Source of the DNA: Streptomyces sp. GQFP
GTDB taxonomy: Bacteria; Actinomycetota; Actinomycetes; Streptomycetales; Streptomycetaceae
Reading direction: 5' to 3'
Assembly: GCF_021545335.1 (NCBI RefSeq)
Contig: NZ_CP089312.1
Coordinates: forward strand, 2,790,001 to 2,854,000
DNA length: 64,000 bases
A program made the position numbers and the translations under genes. Position 1 is the first letter of the stretch. Every line of letters begins with the position of its first letter. The notes under the pieces were generated by a model, which saw only the letters and a list, made by a program, of their open reading frames with translations, did not search any database and was not told the DNA's origin. Shown here piece by piece: positions 47,898-57,579 of this stretch.

Positions 47898-48974
47898 TTA
47901 CGCTGCCGCCAGCTTCGCGGCCGAGTCCGCGTCGACACAGGCCTGGATGACGGCGTCGAGGTCGCCGTCAAGGACCTGGTCGAGGTTGTAGGCCTTGAAG
48001 CCGACGCGGTGGTCCGAGAGGCGATTCTCCGGGAAGTTGTACGTACGGATCTTCTCGGAGCGGTCGACGGTGCGGACCTGGCTGCGGCGGGCGTCGGCGG
48101 CCTCCCTCTCCGCTTCCTCCACGGCTGCCGCGAGGAGCCTGGAGCGCAGGATACGCATCGCCTGCTCCTTGTTCTGCAGCTGGCTCTTCTCGTTCTGGCA
48201 GGAAGCGACGACTCCGGTGGGAATGTGCGTGATGCGCACGGCGGAGTCGGTCGTGTTGACGGACTGCCCGCCAGGCCCGGAGGAGCGGTACACGTCGATG
48301 CGGAGGTCGTTCGGGTTGATCTCGACGTCGACCTCCTCCGCTTCCGGGGTCACGAGGACACCGGCGGCGGAGGTGTGGATGCGGCCCTGCGACTCGGTCG
48401 CGGGCACGCGCTGTACGCGGTGCACTCCGCCCTCGTACTTCAGCCGGGCCCAGACGCCCTGGCCGGGCTCGGTGGCGCCCTGGCCGCCCTTGGTCTTCAC
48501 GGCGACCTGGACATCCTTGTAGCCGCCCAGCTCGGACTCGGTGGCGTCGATGATCTCGGTCTTCCAGCCGACGCGCTCGGCGTACCGCAGATACATCCGC
48601 AGGAGGTCACCGGCGAACAGGGCGGACTCGTCGCCGCCGGCGCCCGCCTTGACCTCCAGGATCACGTCCTTGTCGTCGTTGGGGTCCCGGGGAACGAGCA
48701 GCAGGCGCAGCTTCTCGGTGAGCTCCTCGCGCTGCTTCTCCAGTTCCTTGACCTCGGCGGCGAAGTCGGGGTCGTCGACGGCGAACTCCTTCGCCGTGCC
48801 GATGTCGTCCCCGGTCTGCTTCCAGGAGCGGTAGGTCGCGACGATCGGGGTCAGCTCGGCGTAGCGCTTGTTGAGCTTGCGCGCGTTGGCCTGGTCGGCG
48901 TGGACCGACGGGTCGGCGAGCTTCTTCTCCAGGTCGGCGTGCTCGGTGAGCAGATCCTCGACGGCCTCGAACAT
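47898..48974 (-). CDS. prfA: Peptide chain release factor 1
   Basis: Decodes UAA/UAG, 358 aa. The tripeptide anticodon region is in the [19 protein letters not shown] stretch; the peptidyl-transferase loop [13 protein letters not shown] contains the GGQ methylated by PrmC. The start is well marked by AGGAG five bases before ATG 48974. It follows rpmE by 103 bp, with prmC next. Confidence 0.96.
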   Translation of the reverse strand: MFEAVEDLLTEHADLEKKLADPSVHADQANARKLNKRYAELTPIVATYRSWKQTGDDIGTAKEFAVDDPDFAAEVKELEKQREELTEKLRLLLVPRDPNDDKDVILEVKAGAGGDESALFAGDLLRMYLRYAERVGWKTEIIDATESELGGYKDVQVAVKTKGGQGATEPGQGVWARLKYEGGVHRVQRVPATESQGRIHTSAAGVLVTPEAEEVDVEINPNDLRIDVYRSSGPGGQSVNTTDSAVRITHIPTGVVASCQNEKSQLQNKEQAMRILRSRLLAAAVEEAEREAADARRSQVRTVDRSEKIRTYNFPENRLSDHRVGFKAYNLDQVLDGDLDAVIQACVDADSAAKLAAA

Positions 48975-49077
48975 GGGGGCTCCTGAAAACGTGTGGTGCG
49001 TGAGGGAAGGCGGGCGACCAAAAACGCCGGTCCAGGTACGCCCCGGAGGGCGACCGTGGACCGGCGCTGGTGCCTCG

Positions 49078-49302
49078 CTACTTCTTGGAGCCGGCAGTGG
49101 CCTTGCCGAAGCGGGCCTCGAAGCGGGCCACACGGCCACCGGTGTCGAGGATCTTCTGCTTGCCCGTGTAGAACGGGTGGCACTCGGAGCAGACCTCGGC
49201 GCGGATGTTGCCGCTCGTGATCGTGCTGCGGGTGGTGAACGACGCGCCACAGGTGCAGCTGACCTGCGTCTCGACGTACTCGGGGTGGACTTCGCGCTTC
49301 AA
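49078..49302 (-). CDS. rpmE: 50S ribosomal protein L31 (zinc form)
   Basis: A 74 aa ribosomal protein of the C+ type, with zinc ligands in VSCTCGASF and [13 protein letters not shown]. The initiator is TTG, with GGAG six bases upstream, unusual for a ribosomal protein gene. The C+ form is expected under zinc-replete conditions; a C-minus paralogue is usually elsewhere in streptomycete genomes. In S. coelicolor rpmE is a reported SigR target, but I find no good SigR motif directly upstream here. Confidence 0.95.
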   Translation of the reverse strand: MKREVHPEYVETQVSCTCGASFTTRSTITSGNIRAEVCSECHPFYTGKQKILDTGGRVARFEARFGKATAGSKK

Positions 49303-49444
49303 GGGGTTCTCCTAGGTTCGGGAGGGCGCCGGGTCGCCTCCGCGGGGTGCGGGTGCGTGAACCGGGGCCGACGTACCAGTCTGCCAGGACTGGGCGCATC
49401 CCCCAAAACCGGGGGTGGGGGTTGGATATTCCCTGCGGGTGCGT

Positions 49445-49474
49445 GGGGCTTCTCGCGCAGTTCCCCGCGCCCCT
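49445..49474 (-). repeat. Dispersed element, copy 3 (inverted)
   Basis: On the minus strand this reads AGGGGCGCGGGGAACTGCGC and onward, matching 30 bases of the 17038 and 45514 copies with one change. It begins right where the LCP-gene terminator ends. Confidence 0.8.
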
Positions 49475-49508
49475 GAAAAACGGAGGGCTACGCCCTCCTG
49501 TTTTTCAG
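49473..49508 (-). terminator. Terminator of the LCP gene
   Basis: Arms CTGAAAAACGGAGGGC (49473-49488) and 49492-49508 pair with one bulged base. On the minus strand the stem includes a T5 run and merges with the LCP stop codon. Confidence 0.7.
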
Positions 49509-50611
49509 CTCACCACTCCTGCCGCGTCTCCCTTTGCCGTGCCCTTTGTCGCCGCTGCCGGGATGGGCTTGTCAGCCTTGAGGGCGTTCCAGACCAGTTG
49601 GGCCTTGGTGTCGTCCACTATCACCCTGTTGGGGTTGGACGGGTCGTACTCCACCGGCATGGTGATCATGGTCATGTTGGTGGAGCTGATGCTCTTCAGG
49701 CCCGTCGCGAAGGAGGTCAGGGAGCGGACCGAGCCCAGGTCGGAGTCCGTGGTGATCGCCTTGGTGGCCGTGTCCGCCAGGTCGAAGAGCTTCTTGGGGT
49801 TGGTGAGGACTCCTACGTCCTTGATCTGGTCGACCAGGGCCTTGATGAACGCCTGCTGGAGCTGGATGCGGCCCAGGTCGGAGCCGTCGCCGACGCCGTG
49901 GCGGGTGCGGACCAGGCCTAGGGCCTGCTTGCCGTTCAGCTTGTGGGTGCCGGCCTTCAGGTTCAGGTGGCTGTCCGAGTCCTTGATGTTCTTGGTCGTG
50001 GTGATCTCCACGCCGCCCAGCTCGTCCACGAGCTTCTGGAAGCCGGTGAAGTCGACCTCGATGTAGTGGTCCATCCGGATGCCGGTGAGCGACTCGACGG
50101 TCTTCACCGCACAGGCGGCGCCCCCCGTGGAGTACGCGGAGTTGAACATCACGCCGGTCGCCGCGTCGTGCGTGACGCCCTTGGCGTCGGTGCACGCGGG
50201 CCGGTCGACGAGGGTGTCCCGGGGGATGGAGACGACACTGGCCTTCTTGTGGCCCTCGTACACGTGGACGATCATCGCGGTGTCCGAGCGGGCGCTGCCG
50301 TCGTCCGTACCGCCGCCGAGCTTCTTGTTGGCGCCGGAGCGGGTGTCGGAGCCCAGGACCAGGATGTCCTCGGAGCCGTTGTCGACGTTGGTCGGGCGGT
50401 CGGTGCCCAGGACCTGGTTGATGTCGACGCTCTTGATGTTGCCGTTGAGCTTGAAGTACACGTACCCGAGTCCGGTGCCGCCGAGCACGACGATGGCCGC
50501 GGCGATCCAGGCAGTGACGAGGAGCGCCCTGGAGTGCTTGCCGCGGGGCTTGCGGCGGCTGCGCCTCTTCGCTGGATCAGCGGGATCAAGCGGATCGCTC
50601 TCGGCGGACAT
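49505..50611 (-). CDS. LytR-CpsA-Psr (LCP) family wall-polymer ligase
   Basis: A 368 aa membrane-anchored phosphotransferase that attaches teichoic-acid-like or other glycopolymers to peptidoglycan. A basic cytosolic N-terminus (KRRSRRKPRGKHSR) precedes one helix (about 30-50); the LCP domain follows with NILVLGSDTR-type EDILVLGSDTRSGAN, SVVSIPRDTLVD (Arg-Asp pair) and GLVRTRHGVGDGSDLGRIQLQQ (Arg cluster). ATG follows GGGG-AACAC. It lies between the protease and rpmE; the WecA-type enzyme at 42566 could supply its lipid-linked substrate. Confidence 0.92.
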   Translation of the reverse strand: MSAESDPLDPADPAKRRSRRKPRGKHSRALLVTAWIAAAIVVLGGTGLGYVYFKLNGNIKSVDINQVLGTDRPTNVDNGSEDILVLGSDTRSGANKKLGGGTDDGSARSDTAMIVHVYEGHKKASVVSIPRDTLVDRPACTDAKGVTHDAATGVMFNSAYSTGGAACAVKTVESLTGIRMDHYIEVDFTGFQKLVDELGGVEITTTKNIKDSDSHLNLKAGTHKLNGKQALGLVRTRHGVGDGSDLGRIQLQQAFIKALVDQIKDVGVLTNPKKLFDLADTATKAITTDSDLGSVRSLTSFATGLKSISSTNMTMITMPVEYDPSNPNRVIVDDTKAQLVWNALKADKPIPAAATKGTAKGDAAGVVS

Positions 50612-50720
50612 GTGTTCCCCTCGGTCTCGTCCCGTCGGTTACCCCCTGCTTTCAGGGCCAGTCCTGGTTCCGTCGTAACCGGTCAGTCAGACGGTCATTA
50701 CGGAAAAAGGGTTGCACAAC

Positions 50721-50757
50721 GAACTGTGCCCTTCGCGTGGCGCGAAGGGCACAGTTC
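50721..50757 (-). terminator. Terminator of the protease gene
   Basis: Perfect 17-bp arms (GAACTGTGCCCTTCGCG and complement) with a three-base loop. On the minus strand CCCTTTTTCC follows. It lies 62 bases past the protease stop. Confidence 0.9.
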
Positions 50758-50818
50758 ATGACCGAACGGACGGGATATTCCTCGGAAAGGACTCAGAGGA
50801 CCCCGTTCACCTGCGGGT

Positions 50819-52618
50819 TCAGCTGATGATGTCCCACTGCTTGTAGTCGGTTCCGACGGACTTCGGTGTGCCGAAGATCGCACTCGTGCCCTTGCCGGTG
50901 CCCGGGTACAGGTACATCACTCCGGCGGGCGTACGGGCCAGGAAGTCGGCCTTTCCGTCGCCGGTCACGTCACCGGGGGTGACCAGGGTGTTGAAGCCGC
51001 TCCAGGAGCGGACCTTGACCCGGGGCACGAAGGCCTGGGAGCCGGTCTTGCCGTTGCCCTTGAGGAGGTAGCCGACTCCGCCGGTCTTGGTGCGGGCCAG
51101 CAGGTCGGCCTTGCCGTCACCGGTGAAGTCGCCGTGGCCGACGATGGTGCTGTACTGGTTCCACCCGGTGGAGACCTTGGACGGCGACCCGAAGGTGCCG
51201 TTGCCGTTGCCCGGGTAGATCCACAGGGCGCCCGCGGTGTCGACCGAGAGGACGTCGGGCTTGTAGTCGCCGGTGACGTCGCCCGGGGTGATGATCCGGG
51301 TGCGGGTCTTCCAGTTGGCGAAGATCTTCGTCGTGGCCCAGGACTCGCTGTCGGGCACGTAGTGCATCCAGTAGACGGCACCGGTGGCACTGTCGCGGAC
51401 CACCAGGTCCTGGTAGTCGTCCCGGTTCAGGTCGGTCTGCAGGACGACGTTGACGCCGTCCCAGTTGCCCCAGACCGTGCTCGGGCCGAAGCTCGTGCCC
51501 TTGGAGTCCTTCGAGTAGCCCACCTTGGTGGAGGCGCGGCGCAGCCACAGGTCGGCGAGGTGGTCACCGCTGAGGTTGGCGTCCTCGACCCGCGGGTACA
51601 CGGCACCGACGTACGAGGTGACCTTCGAGAAGACGCTGTAGGCGCCCTTCTCGACACAGTCCGTCACACCCCACGAGACGACGCCGACGACCTTGCCGGC
51701 CACGACGAGCGGCCCGCCGGAGTCGCCGTTGCAGGCGGTGGTGGTGCCGGTGTCGCTGCCGGTGGCGGGCGTGCCCGCGCAGACCATGTGGCCCGCGACG
51801 AAGTCCGTGCCGTAGGCGCCCTTGCAGGTGGCGTCGGACTGGATGGGCAGCGTGGCCGTCTTCAGCGTCGGGGAGACGTCCTGGGTGGTGGAGCTGGTGC
51901 GCCCCCAGCCGAAGACCTTGGCGTTGGTAAGCGCCTTGTAGGAGACGGTGTCACCGGCCGTCGTCATCCGGATCGGCGCGGCCTTGACGGGGTACGCCAG
52001 CGTCAGGACGGCGATGTCGTTGTCGAACGTCGTCGAGCTGTACGACGGGTTGTTCCACTGGCGCCAGACGCCCGAGACCGTCCCGTCCGTGTTCCCCGAG
52101 TCGTCCGGAAGGCTCGCGGTACCGGTGACGACGGTGCCGTTGGCCTTCCAGTTGTAGTTCTTGACGCAGTGCGCGGCGGTCAGGATCTTCGTCGGCGCGA
52201 TGACGGCGCCGCCGCAGAAGAACCCGATGTCGTCGCCGGTCGCGGTCGTGCCCTTGTCGTCGTAGTACCAGAGCTGCGCCATGTACGGCGCCGCCGAGAT
52301 GGTGGTCGTCGAACCACCGATGATCTTCGCGTCCTTGGTGCCCGTGACGGTGCCGGCGGTGAACGACGACTTGTTCGTCGTAACGCCCGGGATGTCGTCT
52401 CCGGCGGCCGCGCCCGCGATGCGCTGCTCCAGCTCGGCGGTGCTCGGCACCGCGCTGCGGCTCAGGTCGGCGGTGGGCTGCGGCAGGGCGGTGGCGGCGT
52501 TCGCGGACGACATCATCAGCGCGCCCGTGACGGCGGCGGCGAGGCCGGCGGCAACGAAAGGAACGGCGATCCGCACACGACGTCTGTGGCGGCCCTCACC
52601 GGACAGGGATATACCCAC
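50819..52618 (-). CDS. Secreted trypsin-like serine protease with FG-GAP/VCBS repeats
   Basis: A 599 aa extracellular protease. Signal peptide with RIAVPFVAAGLAAAVTGALM and cleavage near residue 42, a propeptide, then an S1 domain opening IIGGSTTTISAAPYMAQLWY (about 100). Triad: His in LTAAHCVKN, Asp in DNDIAVLTLA, Ser in CNGDSGGPLV. After about residue 350, several repeats of the form GDVTGDYKPDVL / GDFTGDGKADLLA carry Asp-rich calcium-binding loops like FG-GAP/integrin-type propellers, probably for binding or stability. GTG start. It sits between rho and the LCP gene with its own terminator, so likely monocistronic. Confidence 0.9.
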   Translation of the reverse strand: MGISLSGEGRHRRRVRIAVPFVAAGLAAAVTGALMMSSANAATALPQPTADLSRSAVPSTAELEQRIAGAAAGDDIPGVTTNKSSFTAGTVTGTKDAKIIGGSTTTISAAPYMAQLWYYDDKGTTATGDDIGFFCGGAVIAPTKILTAAHCVKNYNWKANGTVVTGTASLPDDSGNTDGTVSGVWRQWNNPSYSSTTFDNDIAVLTLAYPVKAAPIRMTTAGDTVSYKALTNAKVFGWGRTSSTTQDVSPTLKTATLPIQSDATCKGAYGTDFVAGHMVCAGTPATGSDTGTTTACNGDSGGPLVVAGKVVGVVSWGVTDCVEKGAYSVFSKVTSYVGAVYPRVEDANLSGDHLADLWLRRASTKVGYSKDSKGTSFGPSTVWGNWDGVNVVLQTDLNRDDYQDLVVRDSATGAVYWMHYVPDSESWATTKIFANWKTRTRIITPGDVTGDYKPDVLSVDTAGALWIYPGNGNGTFGSPSKVSTGWNQYSTIVGHGDFTGDGKADLLARTKTGGVGYLLKGNGKTGSQAFVPRVKVRSWSGFNTLVTPGDVTGDGKADFLARTPAGVMYLYPGTGKGTSAIFGTPKSVGTDYKQWDIIS

Positions 52619-52701
52619 TCAAGTCCCCCCTAGGGATCGTCAGTTCGGGCACCCCACAGGAACCGGCCCGAAGAGCGCGATCGTACACCTGTCCCAAACA
52701 C

Positions 52702-52741
52702 CACAAAGGGCCACCCCTGGAACAGGAGGTGGCCCTTTGTG
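52702..52741 (-). terminator. Terminator of rho
   Basis: Perfect 14-bp stem CACAAAGGGCCACC/GGTGGCCCTTTGTG with a 12-base loop, 50 bases past the rho stop; GTGTTTGGG follows on the minus strand. Confidence 0.75.
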
Positions 52742-52791
52742 GACTGCTTGCTGGCCGTTTACCGGCCGTCCGTCGTTCCGTTTACCGACCG

Positions 52792-54846
52792 TCAGTCGTT
52801 GCCGTTGCCCGGCGTCGTCTTCTGGATCTGCATCAGGAACTCGGCGTTCGACTTCGTCTGCTTCATCTTGTCGAGGAGCAGCTCGACCGCCTGCTGCTGG
52901 TCGAGCGCGTGCAGCACCCGGCGCAGCTTCCAGACGACCCCGAGCTCGTCGGGGGCGAGCAGGATCTCTTCCTTACGGGTACCGGACGCGTCGACGTCCA
53001 CCGCCGGGAAGATGCGCTTGTCGGCGAGCTTCCGGTCGAGCTTCAGCTCGGCGTTGCCGGTGCCCTTGAACTCCTCGAAGATGACCTCGTCCATGCGAGA
53101 CCCGGTGTCCACCAGCGCGGTGGCGAGGATGGTCAGCGAGCCGCCGTCCTCGATGTTGCGGGCCGCACCGAAGAAGCGCTTCGGCGGGTACAGGGCCGTC
53201 GAGTCGACACCACCGGACAGGATGCGGCCGGAGGCCGGGGCGGCGAGGTTGTACGCACGGCCCAGACGCGTGATCGAGTCGAGCAGCACGACGACGTCGT
53301 GACCCAGCTCCACCAGACGCTTGGCGCGCTCGATGGCCAGCTCGGCGACCGTGGTGTGGTCCTCGGCCGGACGGTCGAAGGTCGAGGAGATGACCTCGCC
53401 CTTCACCGACCGCTGCATGTCGGTGACCTCTTCCGGACGCTCGTCGACCAGGACGACCATCAGGTGGCACTCGGGGTTGTTGTGCGTGATCGCGTTGGCG
53501 ATCGCCTGCATGATCATGGTCTTGCCGGTCTTCGGCGGGGCCACGATCAGACCGCGCTGGCCCTTACCGATCGGCGCGACGAGGTCGATGATGCGGGTGG
53601 TGAGGATGCCCGGGTCCGTCTCCAGACGCAGGCGGTCCTGCGGGTAGAGCGGGGTCAGCTTGTTGAACTCCGGGCGGCCACGGCCGTGTTCGGGCGCCAT
53701 GCCGTTGACGGAGTCGAGGCGGACGAGCGCGTTGAACTTCTCGCGGCGCTCCCCTTCCTTCGGCTGACGGACCGCGCCGGTGACGTGGTCGCCCTTGCGC
53801 AGGCCGTTCTTGCGGACCTGGGCGAGGGAGACGTACACGTCGTTCGGGCCCGGCAGGTAGCCCGACGTACGGATGAAGGCGTAGTTGTCGAGGATGTCCA
53901 GGATGCCCGCGACGGGGATCAGGACGTCGTCGTCGGCGACCTGCGGCTCGTTCGGGCCGAACTCCTCGCGCCCGCGCCGGCCCCGGCGGTCCCGGTAGCG
54001 GCCACGACGGCCACGGCGTCCGCCGTCGAAGTCGTCGTCGTCCTGCGGGCCGTTGTCGCGCGGACCACTGTCACGCTGGTCCCGCTGCTGGCGGTCCTGG
54101 CGCTCGGCACGGTCCTGGCGGCCCTGACGGCCGTCACCCTGCTGGCCCTGGCCCTGCTGGGTACCGCGCTGCTGGGCGCCGCCCTGCTGCTCGTCGCCCT
54201 TGTTGCCCCGGCGGTCGCGGTCCCGGCCGCGGTCTCCGCGGTCCCGGCGGTCGCGGCGGCCCTGGCGGCCGTCGCCGTCACCGGCGTCGCCCTGCGGCTG
54301 CGCGGCCGGCGTCTCGGCCTTCGGCTCGTTCTTCGCCTCGGCGACAACCGTCTCGGGGCTGCCGGCCTCGGCCGTGGCACGGCGCCGGCGGCGCTCGGCC
54401 GGGGCATCGTCGCTGGCGGGCTGACCGGGGATCTCGATCTGCTGCTGGGCCACGGCCTTCTCGGCGGGCGGCGCCTCGACCTGCACGGCCGCCTTCTGCT
54501 CTGCGGCGGCGGGCGCGGCGTCCTCGCCCGTACGGGCCTTGGAGGTGGCGCGGCGCTTCGGCTTGGCCTCGGCGGCGTCCCCGGCGGGGGAGGCGGCCTT
54601 GGAGGTCCCGCCTCCGGCCTGCGCCTCCTTGATGACCTCGATCAGCTGGCTCTTGCGCATCCGCGCAGTGCCCTTGATGCCGAGGCCGGATGCGACCTGC
54701 TGCAGCTCGGCCAGCACCATGCCGTCGAGGCCGGTACCGCGGCGCCGCCGGGAGCCGGCACCCGTGGCAGGCGCGGAGGCGTCCGTGGAGGGCGCGGCAG
54801 CGGTCTCCTCGACACGTGCGCCCATCAGATCGGTGGTGTCGCTCAC
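52792..54846 (-). CDS. rho: Transcription termination factor Rho with actinobacterial insert
   Basis: RNA helicase hexamer, 684 aa. An N-terminal SAP-like segment ([28 protein letters not shown]) is followed by about 220 residues of low-complexity acidic and then Arg/Gly/Gln/Asp-rich sequence, the high-GC Gram-positive insertion that binds RNA. The cold-shock-like RNA site follows ([20 protein letters not shown]), then the motor with P-loop [12 protein letters not shown] and Walker [15 protein letters not shown] 54846 (VSDTTDL) follows AAGGA. A 440-bp leader lies upstream. Confidence 0.94.
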   Translation of the reverse strand: MSDTTDLMGARVEETAAAPSTDASAPATGAGSRRRRGTGLDGMVLAELQQVASGLGIKGTARMRKSQLIEVIKEAQAGGGTSKAASPAGDAAEAKPKRRATSKARTGEDAAPAAAEQKAAVQVEAPPAEKAVAQQQIEIPGQPASDDAPAERRRRRATAEAGSPETVVAEAKNEPKAETPAAQPQGDAGDGDGRQGRRDRRDRGDRGRDRDRRGNKGDEQQGGAQQRGTQQGQGQQGDGRQGRQDRAERQDRQQRDQRDSGPRDNGPQDDDDFDGGRRGRRGRYRDRRGRRGREEFGPNEPQVADDDVLIPVAGILDILDNYAFIRTSGYLPGPNDVYVSLAQVRKNGLRKGDHVTGAVRQPKEGERREKFNALVRLDSVNGMAPEHGRGRPEFNKLTPLYPQDRLRLETDPGILTTRIIDLVAPIGKGQRGLIVAPPKTGKTMIMQAIANAITHNNPECHLMVVLVDERPEEVTDMQRSVKGEVISSTFDRPAEDHTTVAELAIERAKRLVELGHDVVVLLDSITRLGRAYNLAAPASGRILSGGVDSTALYPPKRFFGAARNIEDGGSLTILATALVDTGSRMDEVIFEEFKGTGNAELKLDRKLADKRIFPAVDVDASGTRKEEILLAPDELGVVWKLRRVLHALDQQQAVELLLDKMKQTKSNAEFLMQIQKTTPGNGND

Positions 54847-55286
54847 GAAGGGTCCTTCCCTGGAGCGGACGTCGGCCTGTCTGGCACGGCGACCGGTTGT
54901 GCTGTCCGGCTTCGGTCCTTCATGAGTGGACCGTGCCGGGGCGGTGGTCCGCCGAAGCGGCGGAAGAGGTTTCTGGTGATGGCGTTTCCCAAAGCCATGA
55001 CACTGAGTGTCCGTGTCAGGCGGCTTGGTCACACCGGTTCCGGAGCGTGCCCTGAATGCCGCTCAGCGCCTGCACACGACGAATGGAACGTCGCATGAAA
55101 CACAGAGTGGCTTGGGAGGCTCCCGGAAGAATGTCTGTCCCGGACGGGGACACAAAGCACCTCGCCATGGTGGGGTCGGGTGCAGACTTGAGGTTAACAC
55201 TACCGGATCCAACAAACATTCCCCCTCTCCAAATCCGGCGACCGTATGTAGTTGAATGTCACAGCGTCGGAGGTCACGGCGTTGAT
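54847..55286 (-). other. Long rho leader / thrB-rho intergenic region
   Basis: This 440-bp stretch has no convincing gene. It contains the candidate promoter at 55196-55222. If that is used, the rho mRNA has a 5' leader of roughly 340 bases with several short GC-rich inverted repeats, a plausible place for Rho autoregulation. Confidence 0.5.
55196..55222 (-). promoter_or_regulatory. Candidate ECF (SigR-like) promoter upstream of rho
   Basis: On the minus strand GGAAT (55222-55218), 19 bases, then GTT (55198-55196). The published SigR consensus is GGAAT, about 18 bases, GTT. A match this short can arise by chance. Confidence 0.3.
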
Positions 55287-56216
55287 TCAGCTCTCGCCGG
55301 GTGCCGCGAGCGGCATGACACTCGCGCCCCGGGCGTCGAGACCGAGCCGGTTGGCGGCCCAGCCCTCGCCCGCCAGCCGGGAGACCTTGTCGGCCGTCGC
55401 CTCGTCGGCCAGCGCAAGGACCGTGGGCCCCGCACCGGAGATCACCGCGGGGATGCCGTCGGCCCGTAGCCGCTCCACCAGCGCCGCGCTCTCCGGCATG
55501 GCGGGGGCGCGGTACTCCTGGTGCAGCCGGTCCTCGGTGGCCGGCAGCAGCAGTTCGGGGCGCCTGGTCAGGGCCTCGACGAGCAGACCGGCGCGCCCCG
55601 CGTTGGTCGCGGCGTCGACGTGCGGGACGGTGCGCGGCAGGAGACCGCGCGCGGTCTCGGTCAGCACCGGCTTCCCGGGCACGAAAACCACCGGAACGAT
55701 GGAACCGTGGGGCTCCATCCTGATCGCCCGGGCGGCTCCGGCCTCCATCCAGGAGAGCGTGAACCCGCCGAGGAGACAGGCGGCGACGTTGTCGGGGTGA
55801 CCCTCGATCTCGGTGGCGAGTTCGAGCAGCGCCTCGTCGTCGAGCCGGCTGTCGCCGCCTATGGTGACGGCCCGCGCGGCGACGATGCCGGCGCAGATGG
55901 CGGCCGAGGAGGAGCCGAGTCCCCGCCCGTGCGGAATGCGGTTGGCGCACACGATCTCCAGGCCGCGCGGCTGCCCGCCCAGCAGGTCGAAGGCGGTGCG
56001 CAGGGACCGTACGAGGAGGTGGTTCTCGTCGCGCGGGAGGGTCTCGCTGCCCTCACCCGCGATGTCGATGTGCAGCCCGGAGTCGGCCACCCGGACGACC
56101 ACGTCGTCGTACAACCCCAGCGACAGGCCCAGGGCGTCGAAGCCCGGACCGAGATTGGCGCTGGTGGCGGGGACGCGCACCCGGACGGCGGCGGCGCGGA
56201 ACGCTGGACCGGCCAT
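55287..56216 (-). CDS. thrB: Homoserine kinase
   Basis: GHMP kinase, 309 aa, phosphorylating homoserine for threonine synthesis. The signature motifs are present: VRVPATSANLGPGFDALGLS, the glycine-rich ATP loop RIPHGRGLGSSSAAICAGI near residues 90-108, GHPDNVAACLLGG and VISGAGPTVLAL. ATG 56216 gives the usual MAGPAFRAAAV start; its SD (AAGGAGAG) is rather far at 12 bases, and an ATG at 56258 is possible. A 298-bp gap separates it from thrC, much wider than the thrC-hom spacing. Confidence 0.94.
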   Translation of the reverse strand: MAGPAFRAAAVRVRVPATSANLGPGFDALGLSLGLYDDVVVRVADSGLHIDIAGEGSETLPRDENHLLVRSLRTAFDLLGGQPRGLEIVCANRIPHGRGLGSSSAAICAGIVAARAVTIGGDSRLDDEALLELATEIEGHPDNVAACLLGGFTLSWMEAGAARAIRMEPHGSIVPVVFVPGKPVLTETARGLLPRTVPHVDAATNAGRAGLLVEALTRRPELLLPATEDRLHQEYRAPAMPESAALVERLRADGIPAVISGAGPTVLALADEATADKVSRLAGEGWAANRLGLDARGASVMPLAAPGES

Positions 56217-56514
56217 CGCTCGATGACTCTCCTTGAGCTGCGATTTCGTCGAAGACATGCGATACGACACTGGAAAACGGCTACTGAAATACGGCTGAGG
56301 ACCTGCACGGAGACCCTCGGACCGCTGGGACGACGCGGCGCCGTGCCATGTGCCGGGGCATATGCGGCGGGCGGGTTCACCCCAGCTTATCGAAGGAAGG
56401 TTCTGTGGCGACATAGGGCGCACAGGAGGCGCACGATGCGTGTCGTAAGCCCCCTGTGCACCCGCCGTAGGGACTACGTAGGGAGTACCCCGGTTCGGAT
56501 GGTCAGTACCCGGT

Positions 56515-57573
56515 CTACGCGAGTCCGAGTCGCTCGGCGGCGGTCGCGGCGTCCACCGGCACGACGACCGGCCTCGGTGCGCCCTCCGTGGCCCAGCCCG
56601 GGTCCTTCAGGCCGTTGCCGGTGACCGTGCAGACGATGGTCTGGCCCGGGTCGACCTTGCCCTGCTCGGCCAGCTTCAGCAGACCGGCGACGGACGCGGC
56701 GGACGCGGGCTCGACGAAAACGCCCTCCTGCGCGGCCAGCAGCCGGTAGGCGCGCAGGATCTCACGGTCCGTCACCTCGTCGATGAGGCCGCCCGAGTCG
56801 TCGCGCGCGGCCAGCGCCTGCTTCCAGGACGCCGGGTTGCCGATCCGGATCGCGGTGGCGAGCGTCGAGGGGTCCTTGACGACCTCGCCGCGCACGATCG
56901 GGGCACTGCCGGACGCCTGGAACCCCCACATGCGCGGGGTGCGCCGGGCGATGCCGTCGGCGGCGTACTCGGTGTAGCCCTTCCAGTACGCGGTGATGTT
57001 GCCCGCGTTGCCGACCGGCAGGACGTGGATGTCGGGCGCGTCGCCGAGCATGTCGACGATCTCGAAGGCGGCCGTCTTCTGTCCCTCGATACGCACCGGG
57101 TTGACCGAATTCACCAGCGCCACGGGGTAGTTGTCGCTGAGCGACCGGGCGAGGGTGAGGCAGTCGTCGAAGTTGCCGTCGACCTGGAGGATCTTGGCGC
57201 CGTGAACGAGCGCCTGCCCCATCTTGCCGAGGGCGATCTTGCCCTGCGGCACGAGCACGGCCGAGACCATGCCCGCGCGCACGGCGTAGGCGGCGGCGGA
57301 GGCAGAGGTGTTGCCCGTAGAGGCACAGATAACAGCCTTGGCCCCCTCCTCCTTCGCGCGCGTGATGGCCATGGTCATACCGCGGTCCTTGAAGGACCCG
57401 GTGGGGTTGGCGCCCTCCACCTTGAGGTGGACCTCGCAGCCCGTGCGCTCGGAGAGCACCTGCGCGGGGACGAGGGGCGTGCCGCCCTCGCGGAGCGTCA
57501 CGACCGGCGTGCTGTCGGAGACGGGCAGCCGGTCCCGGTACTCCTCGATGATTCCGCGCCACTGGTGGGTCAT
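56515..57573 (-). CDS. thrC: Threonine synthase
   Basis: PLP enzyme converting O-phosphohomoserine to threonine, 352 aa, of the short actinobacterial class. The Schiff-base Lys is in [12 protein letters not shown] near residue 63; the phosphate-binding loop is [13 protein letters not shown]; the PLP-phosphate loop is [15 protein letters not shown]. Its SD lies inside the end of hom (GGAGAG, nine bases before the ATG), so the two are translationally coupled. Confidence 0.95.
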   Translation of the reverse strand: MTHQWRGIIEEYRDRLPVSDSTPVVTLREGGTPLVPAQVLSERTGCEVHLKVEGANPTGSFKDRGMTMAITRAKEEGAKAVICASTGNTSASAAAYAVRAGMVSAVLVPQGKIALGKMGQALVHGAKILQVDGNFDDCLTLARSLSDNYPVALVNSVNPVRIEGQKTAAFEIVDMLGDAPDIHVLPVGNAGNITAYWKGYTEYAADGIARRTPRMWGFQASGSAPIVRGEVVKDPSTLATAIRIGNPASWKQALAARDDSGGLIDEVTDREILRAYRLLAAQEGVFVEPASAASVAGLLKLAEQGKVDPGQTIVCTVTGNGLKDPGWATEGAPRPVVVPVDAATAAERLGLA

Positions 57574-57579
57574 TGCTGG

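Noticed and set aside
49303..49440. SigR promoter for rpmE
   Set aside because: SigR control is reported for S. coelicolor rpmE, but I could not find GGAAT with GTT at proper spacing upstream here.
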